Origin: Gautieria morchelliformis | Lineage: Eukaryota; Basidiomycota; Agaricomycetes; Gomphales; Gomphaceae | Direction: 5' to 3' | Length of the DNA stretch: 64,000 nt | Assembly: GCA_015179125.1 (NCBI GenBank) | Contig: WHVA01000256.1 | Span: 90,846 to 154,845 of the forward strand | Part shown: positions 1-12,822 of the stretch, piece by piece | How positions within the stretch are numbered: the stretch's first letter is position 1 | How the letters are laid out: each line of letters starts with the position of its first letter | Notes under the pieces: model-generated | The model's database searches: none | Told to the model about the DNA's origin: nothing | The model's input: only the letters and a program-made list of their open reading frames with translations | Translations under genes and position numbers: made by a program

Positions 1-2111
1 TGGCAAAGTTGACAACAACATCGGCGTCTGCGTGCTTCTTCACCGCTTCCTCAAGAGACGTGTACACAGGGAGGAGCGTCTCCTTAGTGCCCCAGTAGAA
101 TTTCTGGATGTGGTGCCCGCCAAAGGGATAGATCATCGCAGCCACACTAGGTGTCTGGCGTCCGCAACTGTAGTCGAAATCGAGCATGCCCTGGATGGCG
201 CGGGGCTGCAGACCATATACAAGGGAGCGTGTCGATGCATCAAATGGACGGTACGCAGGTCGAGAATGTGGGGCTCCATCATTAAATCGCACGATCTGGT
301 CATTGGGTTGCACACGTTCGCCGTCAGGTCCGATGGTGCCAACGTCGGCGGGCTGGTCATCAACAGCACGAACGTTTGAAGGAGGTGTTCCAGGAGAGGA
401 TGGTGGAACAGAACTGGGCTCCGGGCGACCGTTGATGCCATTAACAGCATTGCGTTGGTTCTTGATACCGAGCGCGAGAGGCACGATGTCAGTAATATGC
501 GTCTCGGGGCCGTACACCTTGATTGGAACGCCAAGGGACTCTCCAAGGAGACGCATCGCCTTCAAACCCTCCTGGTAGTTAGGACCACCACGTCGGACGA
601 AGATACGGACTTGATGGGCAATAAGCTGGTTCTTGTACTCCTTCAATGCACGGATAATGCCCTTGAATGTAGCCGCGACGTTTGTGAAGTTAGCAATACC
701 GCCACCGATGATGAGAATCTTGCCATCGGAGCGGGGTGCGCCACGTGTGATGAGGTCGACTACAAGATATTAAGGAGTTGTTCACTTCACGAGGAAGAGT
801 CACTTACCAATAGTCTTGGCGTACTCATAAGTCTGCCCCTCTGTCGGTGCACCCGAGTACTCGCCATAGTTGGCAAGCTCATGGGCAAAGCCATGCGCAG
901 CGATGGCATCGGAGTAGACAACAGAGGCACCACCACCCGCAACCATCGTCCACACGCGACCTTCGGGGTTGAGCACAGTGAGCTTGAGCGATGCGCCAGT
1001 TGACCCATCAAGCTTCTGTATATATGCTTCCTCCTTGGTAAGAGAACGACCGAACGGTGCCGGCCAAACCATGGGAGGACCACGGTCAGCGGAAACCAGG
1101 CCTTTTGCAGATGCGGTAGATTTTGCCTCGTAGATGCTCAAGTCTCGCGCAATAGCCCATTTCGGCCCACAGAGTGAATCAGCAGTCTAGAATAAGATAC
1201 AGGATGAAAAAAAGAGGAGTGTAAGCCATTGATCTATATGCATACCTGGTCGAGCTTGGCGGCCATGTCAAGGTAGTGTATTGTTGGTGGCTTGCCGTTT
1301 TCGCCGTCCAAGCAGATCAATGGGTTGATTTCGAGGTAGGCAAAGTGGAGGTCAACATAAACTGAGTACAGACGAACCAAGAAGTCGACGAGAGTCTCTT
1401 TCTTGACCTCAGGGACGTTCTTCAGGAGAACCTCCTTAATCGTTTGTCGGGCAGGGAAATCAGCACCGACAAGGATGTCCAGCTTGAGTGCTTTCGCGTC
1501 TACGTCACCGACGTCAATGCCACCCTCATGTGTGAAAAGTATCGAATCGCCTTCACGACCGGAGTTGATGCACACGTAGTATTCGGTATGGGACGGGTGG
1601 GGAAGGAAGGGTTCAACGATAAAGTTTGTAAGCTGACCGGTGGTGGTTTCAACCTGGCGACGCAAAGCAATGAGCATCTGACTCGTTGAACGGCGGATGA
1701 GGACATACTTTGACTTGCTTTCCTGCCCGCTCAGTGATCCACTGCTTGACCTCCGGCCAATCTTTATTCAAAAGTAGCAGACCGCTCTTTCCCCGCCTTT
1801 TGATAAGCTGGTCGGGCTTAGCGACGAGCTTGGATGTAGCGACCCAACTAGGTAGCTGGGTGTCCGGTGTGATCGTATTGGTGATAGGGTCCCAGGAGAC
1901 CTGGGCAACTTTTGGCGTTGGATACACAAACTCCTGGGAAACGTTGAACGACGGAGACTTAGAGGCAGCTGGTGCGCGAGCCAGCCAGTAGGCTAGCAAG
2001 AGCTTGGCGTCATACTCGCGAATGGCTGCAGAAAACGACGGTCAGCAAACGATGACGAGCACAAAGGCGAACAACGACAAGCACATAGGCCTACCTACCT
2101 TTCGAGGACAT
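1..2111 (-). CDS. ACL1: ATP-citrate lyase (ATP-citrate synthase), N-terminal part, cut by window edge
   Basis: Cytosolic enzyme that makes acetyl-CoA and oxaloacetate from citrate, CoA and ATP, supplying acetyl-CoA for lipid and sterol synthesis. Five exons are visible: 2099-2111, 1709-2025, 1246-1653, 808-1186 and 1-759, with introns of 73, 55, 59 and 48 nt and consistent phases, giving about 625 codons. Family signatures read in order: [13 protein letters not shown] and [12 protein letters not shown] (ATP-grasp half), [33 protein letters not shown], then [24 protein letters not shown] and a low-complexity Pro/Ser linker before the citryl-CoA/citrate-synthase half ([12 protein letters not shown]). 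The 13-nt first exon encodes MSSK. The continuous linker into the second half indicates the single-chain form of animals and basidiomycetes, not the two-subunit ascomycete form. The 3' half lies beyond base 1. The symbol is by analogy; the function is well supported. Confidence 0.95.
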
Positions 2112-2152
2112 GGTGGTGAGGATAGGGTAGTATGGTACGATTAGTTACGCTT

Positions 2153-2160
2153 TTTAAATA
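2153..2160 (-). promoter_or_regulatory. Possible TATA box of ATP-citrate lyase
   Basis: Minus-strand TATTTAAA lies 42-49 nt upstream of the start codon of the ATP-citrate lyase gene. Position and sequence suit a core promoter, but no transcription start is known, so this is inference. Confidence 0.3.
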
Positions 2161-5100
2161 CTTATGAGGGGTTGACTGGGGCACCCTGCGTCTTGATTTG
2201 CCTCCGCTTATAAAGCTTCCCCAACCGAAATTTTTGGTTACCGCATCTCTCGTCCGATCTCGCGACATATCTCTTCATGGTCTGATTTTGGATTTTTTCT
2301 ACACTGCCGACCTTATCGTATTATACTAAACATGGTCTACCCGTGTAGTCAAGCGAATATTTCACTGGACTTTCCTGACGTCAAATCTATTGGATATACA
2401 TTAGCGCGCTCAGATACAACGCTGGGCCCCTGGGTAGCCGGCCGCGGTTTGTTACCGTTCTGAGGCAACCCGACACAAACAGGGACTTTCATCCGTCATT
2501 ACCCTGAGGGGCTTCACCCGTTTCAATGATAGCAGCGGCACCGTGGGGCACCGTGCCAGCGCATTCTTCAGGAGAATGTGGTCTTCCATGCTCTGCGCCG
2601 CCTCGATGCACCGACATCGGCATGCAGCTCACCTCCAGAAGCTATCGCTCCAGATTGGGCTTAGCTGAGTAGCTACCTTCTATGCCAGACCAATCGCGTC
2701 TAAAACCATAATCGGTGTTTGCCCCAACCGAGCTGGCCCCAACCGAGCTGCGTGATCCTGATAGCGGGCACGGTGGCGCTTGTTGATTTACAAACATCTC
2801 CGGCACAGACAAGCCTGATGAAATTCTCATTCAAGTGTTGCCGTTTTCAAGTCAAGAAAAGACCTGACCGGTGACCCACTGTTTCCGTGTCTTTCAAGTT
2901 ATCTATACGTGCATCGAAATCTGCTCGAGCTGGTGATTTGCTTTACCTTGCGAGGAAGGTTACTCCCAGGTCAAATGTTCCTGGATGTGTTTTTTTTTTC
3001 CTATTCTACCGTTCTTATCCATTTCTTCTACCATCTTGGGTAGAGTAAGACATCTCACTCCTCTTCTGTCCTTTTCCACTTAGTTAGAGAAGTGGGAGGT
3101 ACCAGAGAATGCGTCAGTTGGGGTTTCTTAGGTTTTACTCATGAGGGCGGGTTTGATTAGGTATGTGGGCCCCGTGAATGGTATGTGTTGATTAATTACG
3201 GTTCTTCAGGTCATGACCATAGACGGTCGGGGTGTCATCGTGCGTCGCTTCCTCTCCTCTTTCTCCCCCTTCCCTTCCCTTCCCTTCCTTCCCGCCCCCC
3301 CGTTCCCAGGAAGGCGATGCTGACCCCGAGATCGCGTTGGCACGTGGTGTTGCACGTGTCATTGTGGTAAAGTACATCCTAAAAGCCGGCCACCTAGTCC
3401 CTGAGACCAGTCTCGACCGTGTCACGACGCAGCCGAGCCAGGTGTGCACACTCCCTAACCCTCATTGTGCACACTCCCTGCACTTTTGCTGAATTACCTA
3501 TCTCTCGCTAGGTCCGTGGGCAACTCTTCGAAGATGTCCCTGGCCAGTGTGCCGCCTACCCATGAGAAGGACCTGGTTGAAGTCTGAAGATCTGCCGGTC
3601 CCAATGGCTCGTAATGAAGGATATGGCAATAGAAGGAAGATATTTTGACATCTCCCCTCGCCTGAGTGAGTGCCGCTGACAGCGTATGACAGAGCGCCGA
3701 CTGGTTGGGTTCGAACCCTCACGCTTCCATCGTGTGCGCGCGATGGCGGGCAACACGTACTAGCATTGTAGTAGATAGACTCGATTACAGGTAATTCGTA
3801 TTCTATCCTAATCCCTTTTAATTCTGCTATTCTGCTATCTGCTTGTTCCAAGTTGAATATAGTTACAGTAATGGGGCGGTGTAAATATGATATGTAAGTT
3901 ACTGTAAGTAGTGCTTACATATGCCACAGTAATTACAGTACTAAGCTCATGCAAGGGCTGTTGCGTGATGTTATTATTTTACCAAAATGTGTGAGTGTCC
4001 TATCTGTGTAAATTAATGTCGTATTATCCATCTATTCCTTGGTGCCTCTGATGTCCTCGTGCTTGTGAGTAATATTACTCTTCTATATATGCAGGTAATT
4101 CGCAACTTCGAGGAACAATAAGTATTAGGCCGTCTGATGAATTATAAGTTCGGCGTCCACGTTATAAGATAACTATGCTGACATTCCGCCGCCTGGCAGC
4201 CCTGGTGGCAGGATCACACAAGTAATCGGGCTGATGCTCACCTCAACTCACGCATTCCAATACTCATACTCAATACGCCGTGCAAGGACTGCCAATATCT
4301 GACCATTGCCTGGAGAGCCTTACAAAGCGCAACTTGCCCCGATATCTCATATCCAATCACATATATGCCCCGATAGCACGCTTGTGTGCCAGACAACACT
4401 TTGTCGGGAATGACCTCACTACTATTATTGGGACTTGATGGTGTTGATGGCATCGACGGTAGAGCTGGCCTGAGCGACCGTCTGCACAATATCAGAGATT
4501 TTCTAGCATAGAAGCTCCGGCCTGCCAGTGCGAATTAAGTTCACAGCGATATAACGCCTAATACTTTATTCGTTCCAAATACAAAGGAACCGACTAGTGA
4601 GGGCAGGATCGATAGTGTGAATGCACGAACAGTCGCCATCGCCAGGTGAGGATAAAACTCGCTTGTTGCTTAGTCAACCCACATAGGAGCGAGGGAGGCG
4701 TCAACGTTATTGCGTTCTGGGGGAGACAATCCAACCTATTAGATCAGAACAGCTCAATATGCTCTGTGTAGCAGATAATGGTGGAACGGATTCCAAGGCG
4801 AGATGAGATCTCAGATCAACACACGAAAACATCGGCAACTTGGGATAAAAAATATAACACACATAGCGACCACGACACGATACCTGCAATATCTGATGAC
4901 TCGCAGGACAATACAGGGAAATTTGGAGCGCGTGTTCCCCAGGCAGCGGGTATGGTGGTACATTATCCGGCTTATGGACACTTGAAACAGTGAGTCAGGA
5001 ATTCAAGGTACACAGGTGACAGGCGAGAGTGGAGGGTAAGCATCGTTACATACTAGGACATAGCCCTGTATTTCTATTACTGTTGCGCATAGCTGACCAT

Positions 5101-5789
5101 GAAGTAATTTTTCCTAGCTTGATTTGAAAGGACTGCACTTACAAGCCTTCGCAGTAGAGACAAGGGGTAGGAAGATCCCGAACATTTCCATGACAAGAAA
5201 AGGGGACGGTCTGATTTTAGGCGTGCGGAATGAGCAATGAGTTTAGTGGAATTTTAAGCATATTAAGCTCAGCTTGGATAATTTTCAGTGGATTGAATTC
5301 TGTAGGGTACTGTGGAAGAGCCACTGAGGGGGACCAACGATAATATTTCGCCATGGCATCCTTCTCATCCACGGCATCATGATTCATATTGCAGTACATC
5401 AAACTAGGTAGGAAACAAAGATGCCATATCATGTAGCATACTTCAGAGGACAATGGACCATGAAAAATGAGTCGTCATAAACGTGAGCAAAATGGAGGAA
5501 AACTTACAAAAACTGTCTCTTGCTTGCCTCTTGGACCGTGTAGGAGTCAGGGATGACGCCAATAGACGCGAGGCTTGAAGCCTTCAGATTGCACCTCTCA
5601 GAACCTCACTTTCTGGTCTGCAAAATTTTGATTGATTGTCTCCGCGACGATTTTGATGGGCGCGGAGCTGCAATTTTGAGCTCCGCTAAAGCAGCTTGAT
5701 GGTGGACCTCGCACATGTCCTCGGGTAGTGAGCACAAGTCAGAACGTTATGCATAAAAAAATATAAAAACCGATAAAATGTATAAAGGT
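2161..5789. other. Intergenic region without a recognisable complete gene
   Basis: Both strands are broken by frequent stops. A 15-bp unit (GCCCCAACCGAGCTG and a near copy) is doubled near 2721-2750. A pyrimidine-only tract lies near 3245-3300. An open stretch at about 3311-3433 (plus) reads DADPEIALARGVARVIVVKY and onward with balanced codon use; it resembles an exon fragment, but I do not recognise the family. A small inverted repeat (ATATGTAAG...CTTACATAT) sits near 3890-3920. No tRNA could be folded. Confidence 0.5.
3245..3307. repeat. Polypyrimidine tract (CCCTT-rich)
   Basis: About 60 nt almost free of purines on the plus strand, built of TTCCC repeats and ending in a C run. Such tracts can form triplex DNA or act as promoter elements in fungi. 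No gene start is evident just downstream. Confidence 0.6.
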
Positions 5790-8233
5790 CTAAACCTCCT
5801 GTTCATAAGGATCGACGTCATCTGCGGCGCCCCATGTATCGTCATCCTTTTCACCATCGGCGTCCTGATCATCATCACTATACGCCTTTGCATTGGCATC
5901 CATGGTCGTCTCCCCATTCATATCGCCATCATCCTCATCGCGGCTCGTTTGATTTCTGCCAGTCTGCGATTTCCGAGCTGGCTTCCGCGCGCCGACGCCA
6001 CCACCCGACTCTTCAATAACCACCATGGTTTCGCCATCACTTTTATCATCCAAATGATATAGTCCGTCATCGTCGTCGGCGTCTTTGTCGTTCCCAGTAT
6101 CAGTTGTGGTGGTACCGCCAAATAGCGTGTCGTAAGCGGAGTAGTTAATCTTACGGCTGAATTTTTTGTTCTTCGTGACAAAATTGCGTACTGACTCGGC
6201 AGCTGTAGCACCGTGTGCGTTGGAGACATCTCGCGGCTTGTTATTGTTATTTGTGCCTGTTTTACGTCGCTGGAAGACATGATTCAGGTGGTTAACGAGG
6301 GAATAACACCTGCGTGTAACAAAAGACGAACCTTGCGCGTCTTGGAATTGCTGGATTCCCCATTTTGTTCACGAATAGCTTTCGCTTCAGCGTTGAATTA
6401 TAAGAAGGCTCAGAGAGGGAAGTATGGTGTGTAACTCACCTGCGAGGTTCTCCAAGTACTCGCGATTTAATTCTACCCATATTCGTTCTTTTACTTTTAC
6501 TTCATCATCATTAAGGATCATTCGGTCCAGTTCTTCCTCATCCAGCCCAATTAATTCATCCACTGGTGGTGCGGAGGACTGGCGTCGTCGATCTGCAGTG
6601 TCCAAAGCGTCCGTGAGGAGACTGCCCTGTGTGTTCTCAATGAACTCCGACACTTCCTCGGTGAGAAACGAGTCGAAAGTCTCGTCGAGCGGAGACATGG
6701 GTGGGAGTATTTGCGAGGGAGCGCGTGTCCCCAGTGCTTCAGGTCCGGCCAAATCCAACAGACGCGGGTCAATGGCCGAATCATCATCGCGGCGTCCACT
6801 GTACAAGCCAGTCTCATCGTCACACTTATAGTTATATTTGTCGTCGCCCTCCTTGTCACCGCCTCCCACATTGTCCTCTGCGTCACATTGTTCTTGGTCG
6901 TCATCTGGGTCAGGGAGAAACAACTGAGAGCTACGTGACCCTTCAGGCACATCCATTGTCCCAGCTAAAATCCCTTGCGTAAGAATGGATGAGTCGACGG
7001 CTGGCACATTCGATGGTCCGGGAGTGCACGAGGCATCGTCACCCTCGGCATCCTCTGAGCTGTCCTCGCTGCTTTCGCTAATCTCCCCCCTTTTCCGTTT
7101 CTTCTTCTTGCTCGCGGTCACCTTTACCTTTGCATTCTCTTTTTCTTTACCTTTAGTAAATGCAGGAGGGTCCATCTCTTCTTCAAGCCATACTTTGCGG
7201 AAGTCTGCAACGGTCAAATCGCCACTCGAGGTCATCTTGAACTCGTGCAGACGTTTCTTCAATGTGACATCCGCAATCTTGACGACTTGTACCACCTCCT
7301 GTATTGAACGGCGGAAGTTGTTCATTCGTGCTGCGAGCAAGATACACGCGCCACAGATCCCGGCAGGACGGCGTCCAGCAGTCATCCAATCACGGTTGAA
7401 ACGCTGGACAAGGCGAACGGCATCGGTAGCAACCTTCCCTGTCTCATCCCCGAACTCTAGAAGCGCGGCAAATCGGTGAATGTAATGTGCAGGATCAATC
7501 AAGGGGAGCTTAATGTTGAGTGTGTGAACGAGGCGAAGATATGTCATTCCAAGAACGAATACATTGACCTGTATAGCAGTGAGACATGTCTAACTTTAAT
7601 AAATCAAGTCCACGTACTTGAAGCATATCAGAGAAGTCAATGAGCATGTGGCTGGTGTTGCTCATCCTACATGCGACATAGAGACAAACAGCAACGACAA
7701 GTTCGCTGCGGCGGCCTTTGGTGAAGCGGTGTTCCACTGCGAGGGTGTACCATCTTTGGGCCTGGTCACCAGTGTGCTCTGAGATGTGCAAAGCAGCTTG
7801 TACTTGACGGATCTTTCGACGAGCTAAGGCCCTGGAACACTGAGTGACAGCGCGTCTCGAGAGAACCACTCAGAACATACCGTTTGCGAGGGTCTGCTCC
7901 CTAGATTCTCCTGAACCACGGAACCCACCGGGGCCGTTCATGCGCGCCCGTGCTACACAACATACGACCTTAGCAACTTGCAACCATAGACCCCCACCTA
8001 CTCACTTTGGCCTTGGCCGACATATGAGCCCTGAACCATAGCAGCACCATTCGATGTCTCCCCAAACGTGACCTCCGCGACAATGGCGTTTTCCTCCACT
8101 ACGGTGCCGCACTGCACGCAGAAACCATTACCTGCTGCAGCATCGTACTCTATTGTAGTTCCTCCACAATCACCACAGGTAGGCTAGAGGACGCTAAGCA
8201 GAATGAACCATTTTGAAGCATGTCGCTTACCAT
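5790..8233 (-). CDS. BRF1: Transcription factor IIIB subunit BRF1
   Basis: TFIIB-related factor that, with TBP and BDP1, recruits RNA polymerase III to tRNA and 5S genes in the nucleus. Seven exons fit in phase: 8231-8233, 8006-8183, 7881-7952, 7618-7823, 6440-7568, 6332-6384 and 5790-6269, giving 706 residues. The first exon is only the ATG, followed by a 47-nt intron. Next come the zinc ribbon (CGDCGG ... FCVQCGTVV), the linker ESREQTLANARRKI, two cyclin-fold repeats (YTLAVEHRFTKGRRSELVVAVCLY; AGICGACILLAARMNNFRRS), an acidic/basic low-complexity region and the C-terminal TBP-binding Brf1 block (SRKINYSAYDTLF). The tail is acidic. The length suits fungal Brf1. The start was chosen because the conserved PTCGDC begins right after the acceptor and the exon above it ends in ATG. 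Residue patterns are seen directly; the role is family knowledge. Confidence 0.95.
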
Positions 8234-11200
8234 TTCTTCGTGACACAACTGGGGGTCGCAGGCGCCGGTTGTTTAACACGCCGGCTTTTCGCGCCGGCAT
8301 CTAAAATCGCACCTGCTTTATGCCGTTACCATTGTGTAGCCGTTGACGATGTGCAACTCCAGCTAAAGCTCCTGGTCAGGCAATTTCATCGAAGCTGGTG
8401 AGCTACTATAGGTACTACTGACCGGTGTTGGATATCATCTCGTCTCTGAGACCACACACATGCTAAGTGAATGCACACTGGTCGATGCCGATTACACTCT
8501 ATTTGCCTCAATGTGTACATGAAGGCCACTGGAGAGACGCAATCACTGACCATCGTAATATCAGCCACGCTGCGGGAAGGGCCTTCTTGTCCATGGACCT
8601 TAGCTGGGGACGGACCTTTCCAGGAATTCTTCGTTCCAGGTGCCTTTTCATTACTGCGATCTGGACAGATTCACATTAATTCTTGATAGAATATATCATG
8701 AAGCAGATCACCTGCGGTAGCATCTCTATCATGTCCACTGTGGTAGCACGCGTTGCTTCTTCCACCTTCTGACACCATAGCTGCCATGATCCCGCTACCC
8801 ACCTCATCTGTGAGAGCCCCCACCACTTCAGATTCTATGGCTATTGTCTTTGCGTCTCTCTGCTAGGACGAACGCTACTGATCTGGTCTGATATTGTTTT
8901 GTGACACTAGAGTGGCACCGCCAGGCGCAGCAGTGCTATGGAGAGGTTAGATTCCAAACACGCGTGTCTTGGGTGCGAGGTTGCAGCGTCTAGATGCCTC
9001 TGCGTCATACATCACTCATCGGTGGGTTGATAGGCACATCCCATGACTGCTTTGCTGGGATATGTCTGCCTGTCGCCTGACGTGTTTTGACCCTCCGAGT
9101 CTTCCTGTTGATAGAACTTGACTTTCTGACTCATTCTTCACAAGCTCAGGCTGTGCCCGGCTTCTTCTTGATAACAAGTTTCTGACTCTGCCATCGCGAC
9201 TCGAGGCCATTGCGTTCACCGCCCTGGCCTCCATCGACGTTGTTTAAAGGCCGTGAGATTCTGATTCTTTCCTCGCGGTGTCCGTTCTTTTCTCCGTGTA
9301 CTCTGCTGATGTCTCATCACACCGTGAGTCTTTGACTCCCCTCGCTTTTCATCTGTGGTCTTCCATACCCCTCATATCTGTTTTGGTCATGTTCCCCATG
9401 ATGTAAGTGATGAGTGTCTATCCTCGCATCTCTTGCAACTCTTGGATCTTTGAAAGATGTTTGATCTCATTCACTCCTTGTCGTTTTCCCTCTTGTCTTT
9501 ACATTTTCAGCTGGCCTGGTATTTCAACACGCCTTTTCTAATTCTACCATGAGCGGCACCAAAAAAGCGGTTAAAATATTTGGGATATAGGCTAAGGCAA
9601 ACTAACAATTCTAGAGTCTAGATGCACGGCACAAACGAGTCGGGATGCTGTTTAGGTGATTCCACGCTCGTTAATGCGTGGTGGACGCTATCGTACTATA
9701 ATCTCTTGGAGCTTCCAGGCTTGAACATTCTGGACCTCCGTGTGGATTTGAAATTTGAATGCCCGGGATATCAATGTGGAATTTCACTTTGGATTAACGA
9801 GGACGGACTCGCTCGAGTTTCATGCGGTGTGTTCTCTTTAGCTTTACTTCAAGATGTAGGTAAGTCATGTTGGGATGCCAAAAGCGTGGGTGTTTAATGG
9901 ATCTTCCAGAAGTCGGACATCTGACATGCGAGCTTCTCGACCACGTCAAGGGGCACGGAGCATAGTACAAACACGGCTGAGTCTCCTGGCGAGGTGGCAG
10001 AGAAGCAGGCGCCAGAATCAGTGCGCATCTATGGGTTGCCATGTGAATTCTTTTCCAGGGCCATATATGGGAGGAAGTAAGCATGTTTCGAAGTTGCTCT
10101 CCTCCCAATAACTGCGGGCTCCCCTCTATTCCGAACTCTTTAATGTGGACGGCGACATGACAGAAGTGCAAACAATGCTGCGACCAGTGGTGATGTTGCG
10201 AGTGAGAGGTAAAGGGAAAGAATGAAACGAAGTGGGAGTGGTGGGAAATGAAGGAAGAGCCGAGCAAGGCACGAGGCACGGTCTGCTCGTCGTTCCGACT
10301 ACTTGCTCGAGCCGCCCATCAAATAGGTCAATTTGTCAGGCATAATTAATGGTAGTCGATAGAATCGTTTGAACGTGCACTTGTTTGGTCCACTGGAAGC
10401 TTGGGTCGGCAACTTGAAGGTTTGTGCAGTGCCAAAGAACGAGATCGGAACGATGGCCAATAAGTTCTGCAGTCATCGTCGGATCAGGCATCGGACTGTC
10501 TGGGCGCGACTCCATGGGCGCAGTATGGCGTGGCTGACTGTGGGTATATCGGACAAATACAGCAAGAAGGAAGACGCGCAGGTTGATGCGCGAGTAATCA
10601 TAGATTCAGCGACCCTGGGCTGTCAATGTTCAAACGTGAGGAGCTGTCTAAGCCGAGAGTCGAGACCAGGTTGGAGCAAGCAGAGGGCGTGTCAGCAGGA
10701 AAAGATGGTTTGGAACCGGCCTAACGCGAATGTGAATCGGCACCCGTTAGAGAAAGAGAGAGTGTGTGTTGATTGATGATCACGAGAGGATGTTATGACA
10801 TATGGGAGCGCTGCATGACGGTGAGGAGTCGATGGGCTGGGCGCGCGGCGCATGTTGATACTCGGTCTTGATTCTTCAGGAGTCAAGATCGAGTATCGAC
10901 ATGCGCCGCGCATTGAAGCTAGACAGCGTCGCCCCACGCGGCCATTCCTTGCCTCCACTATCGAAAAAAAAAGGGCTGCAATCGCGGGATATGATAAATA
11001 TGTAAACCAGGGCTGTCCGCAGCCTTGTTATTGCTTACCGCAAGCGGGCGACGCACTCCCGCGACGGCAATCGATTGGGAATATTTCCCGGGAATCATAG
11101 TGCACATATGGTAAACTAGATTCGGTTGCTAATTAGAAGCTGACCTCCCTCTATTACGCCCGTCGTCAACAGATGAATACTGCTGAGGAATAGTTAATTA

Positions 11201-11290
11201 TTCCATTGCTGAAGATGATTATACATGCGAATATATCAAATTAGTGTTACTTTATCAGCAAGTTGGGCAATACCTTCCCACGACCGCTTC
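8234..11290. other. Intergenic region between BRF1 and the WrbA-like gene
   Basis: No ORF with family similarity was seen on either strand. Short GC-rich inverted repeats (CGCCGG/CCGGCG) lie near 8260-8300, just upstream of BRF1, and a long hairpin is listed separately at 10843-10911. The open frames at 9622-9897 and 10369-10776 lack recognisable motifs or splice context and are probably chance. Confidence 0.5.
10843..10911. repeat. Hairpin-forming inverted repeat
   Basis: Two arms of about 33 nt, from GCGCGGCGCATG to its mirror CATGCGCCGCGC, face each other with almost no loop and only a few mismatches. It stands alone in an intergenic region about 450 bp upstream of the WrbA-like gene. It may be a foldback relic or a structured transcript; function is unknown. 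Confidence 0.75.
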
Positions 11291-11293
11291 ATC

Positions 11294-11300
11294 TATAAAT
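11294..11300 (+). promoter_or_regulatory. Probable TATA box of the WrbA-like gene
   Basis: TATAAAT lies 59-65 nt upstream of the ATG at 11359, with a pyrimidine-rich stretch (CTCTCTATCTCTTGCCCTC) between it and the start, as is common in basidiomycete promoters. Confidence 0.5.
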
Positions 11301-11358
11301 GCGATGACGACGGTGTCTAGCCTTCATCACTTATCCGTACTCTCTATCTCTTGCCCTC

Positions 11359-12168
11359 ATGTCTAGTCCCAAAGTACGCTGGTTTTTTACTCGCCGTTTG
11401 TCTTCCTATAACCTCCCTAACCTAGGTCGCCATCGTTATCTATTCCCTCTATGGACACATTGCCCAACGTAGGTCCTGTGGGTATCTCCCTTCAAACCTT
11501 GCGCTTACCTTTATCCAGTCGCCGAAGCCGAAAAGAAGGGCATAGAAGAGGCTGGCGGAAAGGCTTCTATTTTCCAGTGAGTTTACACTTCCCCGTAATC
11601 CCTGTATGGCTCACATGCCCCCAGGATTCGCGAGACCCTCCCACAAGACGTTCTCGAGAAGATGCACGCACCGCCCAAGCCCAACTACCCCATTTTTGAG
11701 GTGACCCAACTCACCGACTACGACGCCTTCCTCTTTGGCATACCCACGCGTTATGGCAATTTCCCCGCTCAGTGGAAAGCCTTCTGGGACGCGACTGGAA
11801 AGCTCTGGGGTACCGGTGAACTGCACGGCAAATACGTGGGCGTATTCGTCTCCACCGGGTCTCTCGGTGGTGGACAAGAGACGACTATAATCACTAGTTT
11901 GTCTACGTTCGTTCACCATGGCATGATCTTTGTCCCGTTGGGCTACAAACACACTTTCGCGAGCTTCATGAACTTGAATGAAGTTCATGGCGGTGGTCCA
12001 TTTGGTGCGGGCACATTCGCAGTACGTATTTGTGCCTCAATTTTGGCGTGGGGCTAATATCCATACCAGGGCGGAGACGGCTCACGTCAACCTTCCGCGC
12101 TGGAGCTTAGCGTTGCCACCACGCAAGGAAAGACATTCTACGAGAGTGTTTCCCGCACCAAGTTCTGA
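11359..12168 (+). CDS. WrbA-family flavodoxin-fold NAD(P)H:quinone oxidoreductase
   Basis: Cytosolic FMN enzyme that reduces quinones by two electrons and so limits redox cycling; fungal members include the Alt a 7 / Cla h 7 allergens and Pst2/Ycp4. Five exons join in phase: 11359-11373, 11426-11468, 11519-11576, 11625-12021 and 12070-12168, giving 203 residues, the usual length. The protein begins [20 protein letters not shown], which holds the phosphate-binding loop of the flavodoxin fold. Next come [22 protein letters not shown] (FMN contacts) and [12 protein letters not shown], then the tail [19 protein letters not shown]. All four introns are short GT-AG introns. The gene looks intact. 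The exact electron acceptor cannot be told from sequence. Confidence 0.93.
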
Positions 12169-12272
12169 TTGATGCAAACCGGTTCTATTTTACCATCTTG
12201 TGCTCACATTCTACCACAATAAAAATAGTAGCTGTTCGAGGCAGTGCCGATTTATTTGAACTCTGCTGTCAG

Positions 12273-12580
12273 GTGCACGTCCATCTGGTTACAAGTTGGC
12301 ACCTGGAGCTCCCATGCCAAGCAATGCCATCGACCCTCTAGTTAATCGCGGTGGCTTCTGCACGTACTGGTTCCTCTTCGCGCTGTGCGGCGTCCCGGTA
12401 ACTATCGGATACTGGACATTAATGAGTACGTATGGGCCGAGGAAGAACGAAAAGGTCGCGCTACCCGGAAAGCCTCTCGAGGAATATATCGAAATCAAGG
12501 ATCCTCAATTGAGGCAACACTACGGAGGAGAAAAGAAAATTCCCATGCAGGTGTTGCATGATGCTTACTTCGATGGCAAG
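12273..12580 (+). pseudogene. Fragment of sphingolipid C9-methyltransferase (N-terminal part)
   Basis: An open stretch after an acceptor-like CAG reads a membrane-spanning segment (GGFCTYWFLFALCGVPVTIG) followed by TYGPRKNEKVALPGK, EEYIEIKDPQLRQHYGG and KIPMQVLHDAYFDGKV. This is the order expected for the N-terminal part of fungal sphingolipid C9-methyltransferases, which methylate the sphingoid base of glucosylceramides in the ER. The SAM-binding methyltransferase core that should follow is absent; the frame soon meets stops and unrelated sequence. No first exon or start is found. It is best read as a truncated duplicate, since the intact gene would be about 500 residues. Family assignment is from memory of motif order. 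Confidence 0.6.
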
Positions 12581-12822
12581 GTCAGTTCGAAATTTAAAAC
12601 TACTGTAAATACCAGTGTGAAGACTGTATTCTCGCGGCATACCAGCTCTTCGCGAGGTTCGTTCGGCACTTATTTATAAGGCCAAAGAAGGCCAAAAGCA
12701 ATACGCGCCGTTTGCTTAATAGAAGAGTAATACCCCGGAGCAAGAAACGCGAGCAACCAATAATAGGATGGCTGACGGCATACATGCGCCGGTATAATTA
12801 CTAGCCTTACCGACGTATATAG

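Noticed and set aside
3695..3740. tRNA-like GGTTCGAACC sequence
   Set aside because: It resembles a T-arm/B-box, but no acceptor stem, D-arm or anticodon arm could be paired on either strand.
9622..10776. Open frames as possible genes
   Set aside because: No motif, splice context or promoter support; both strands are open by chance over short stretches.
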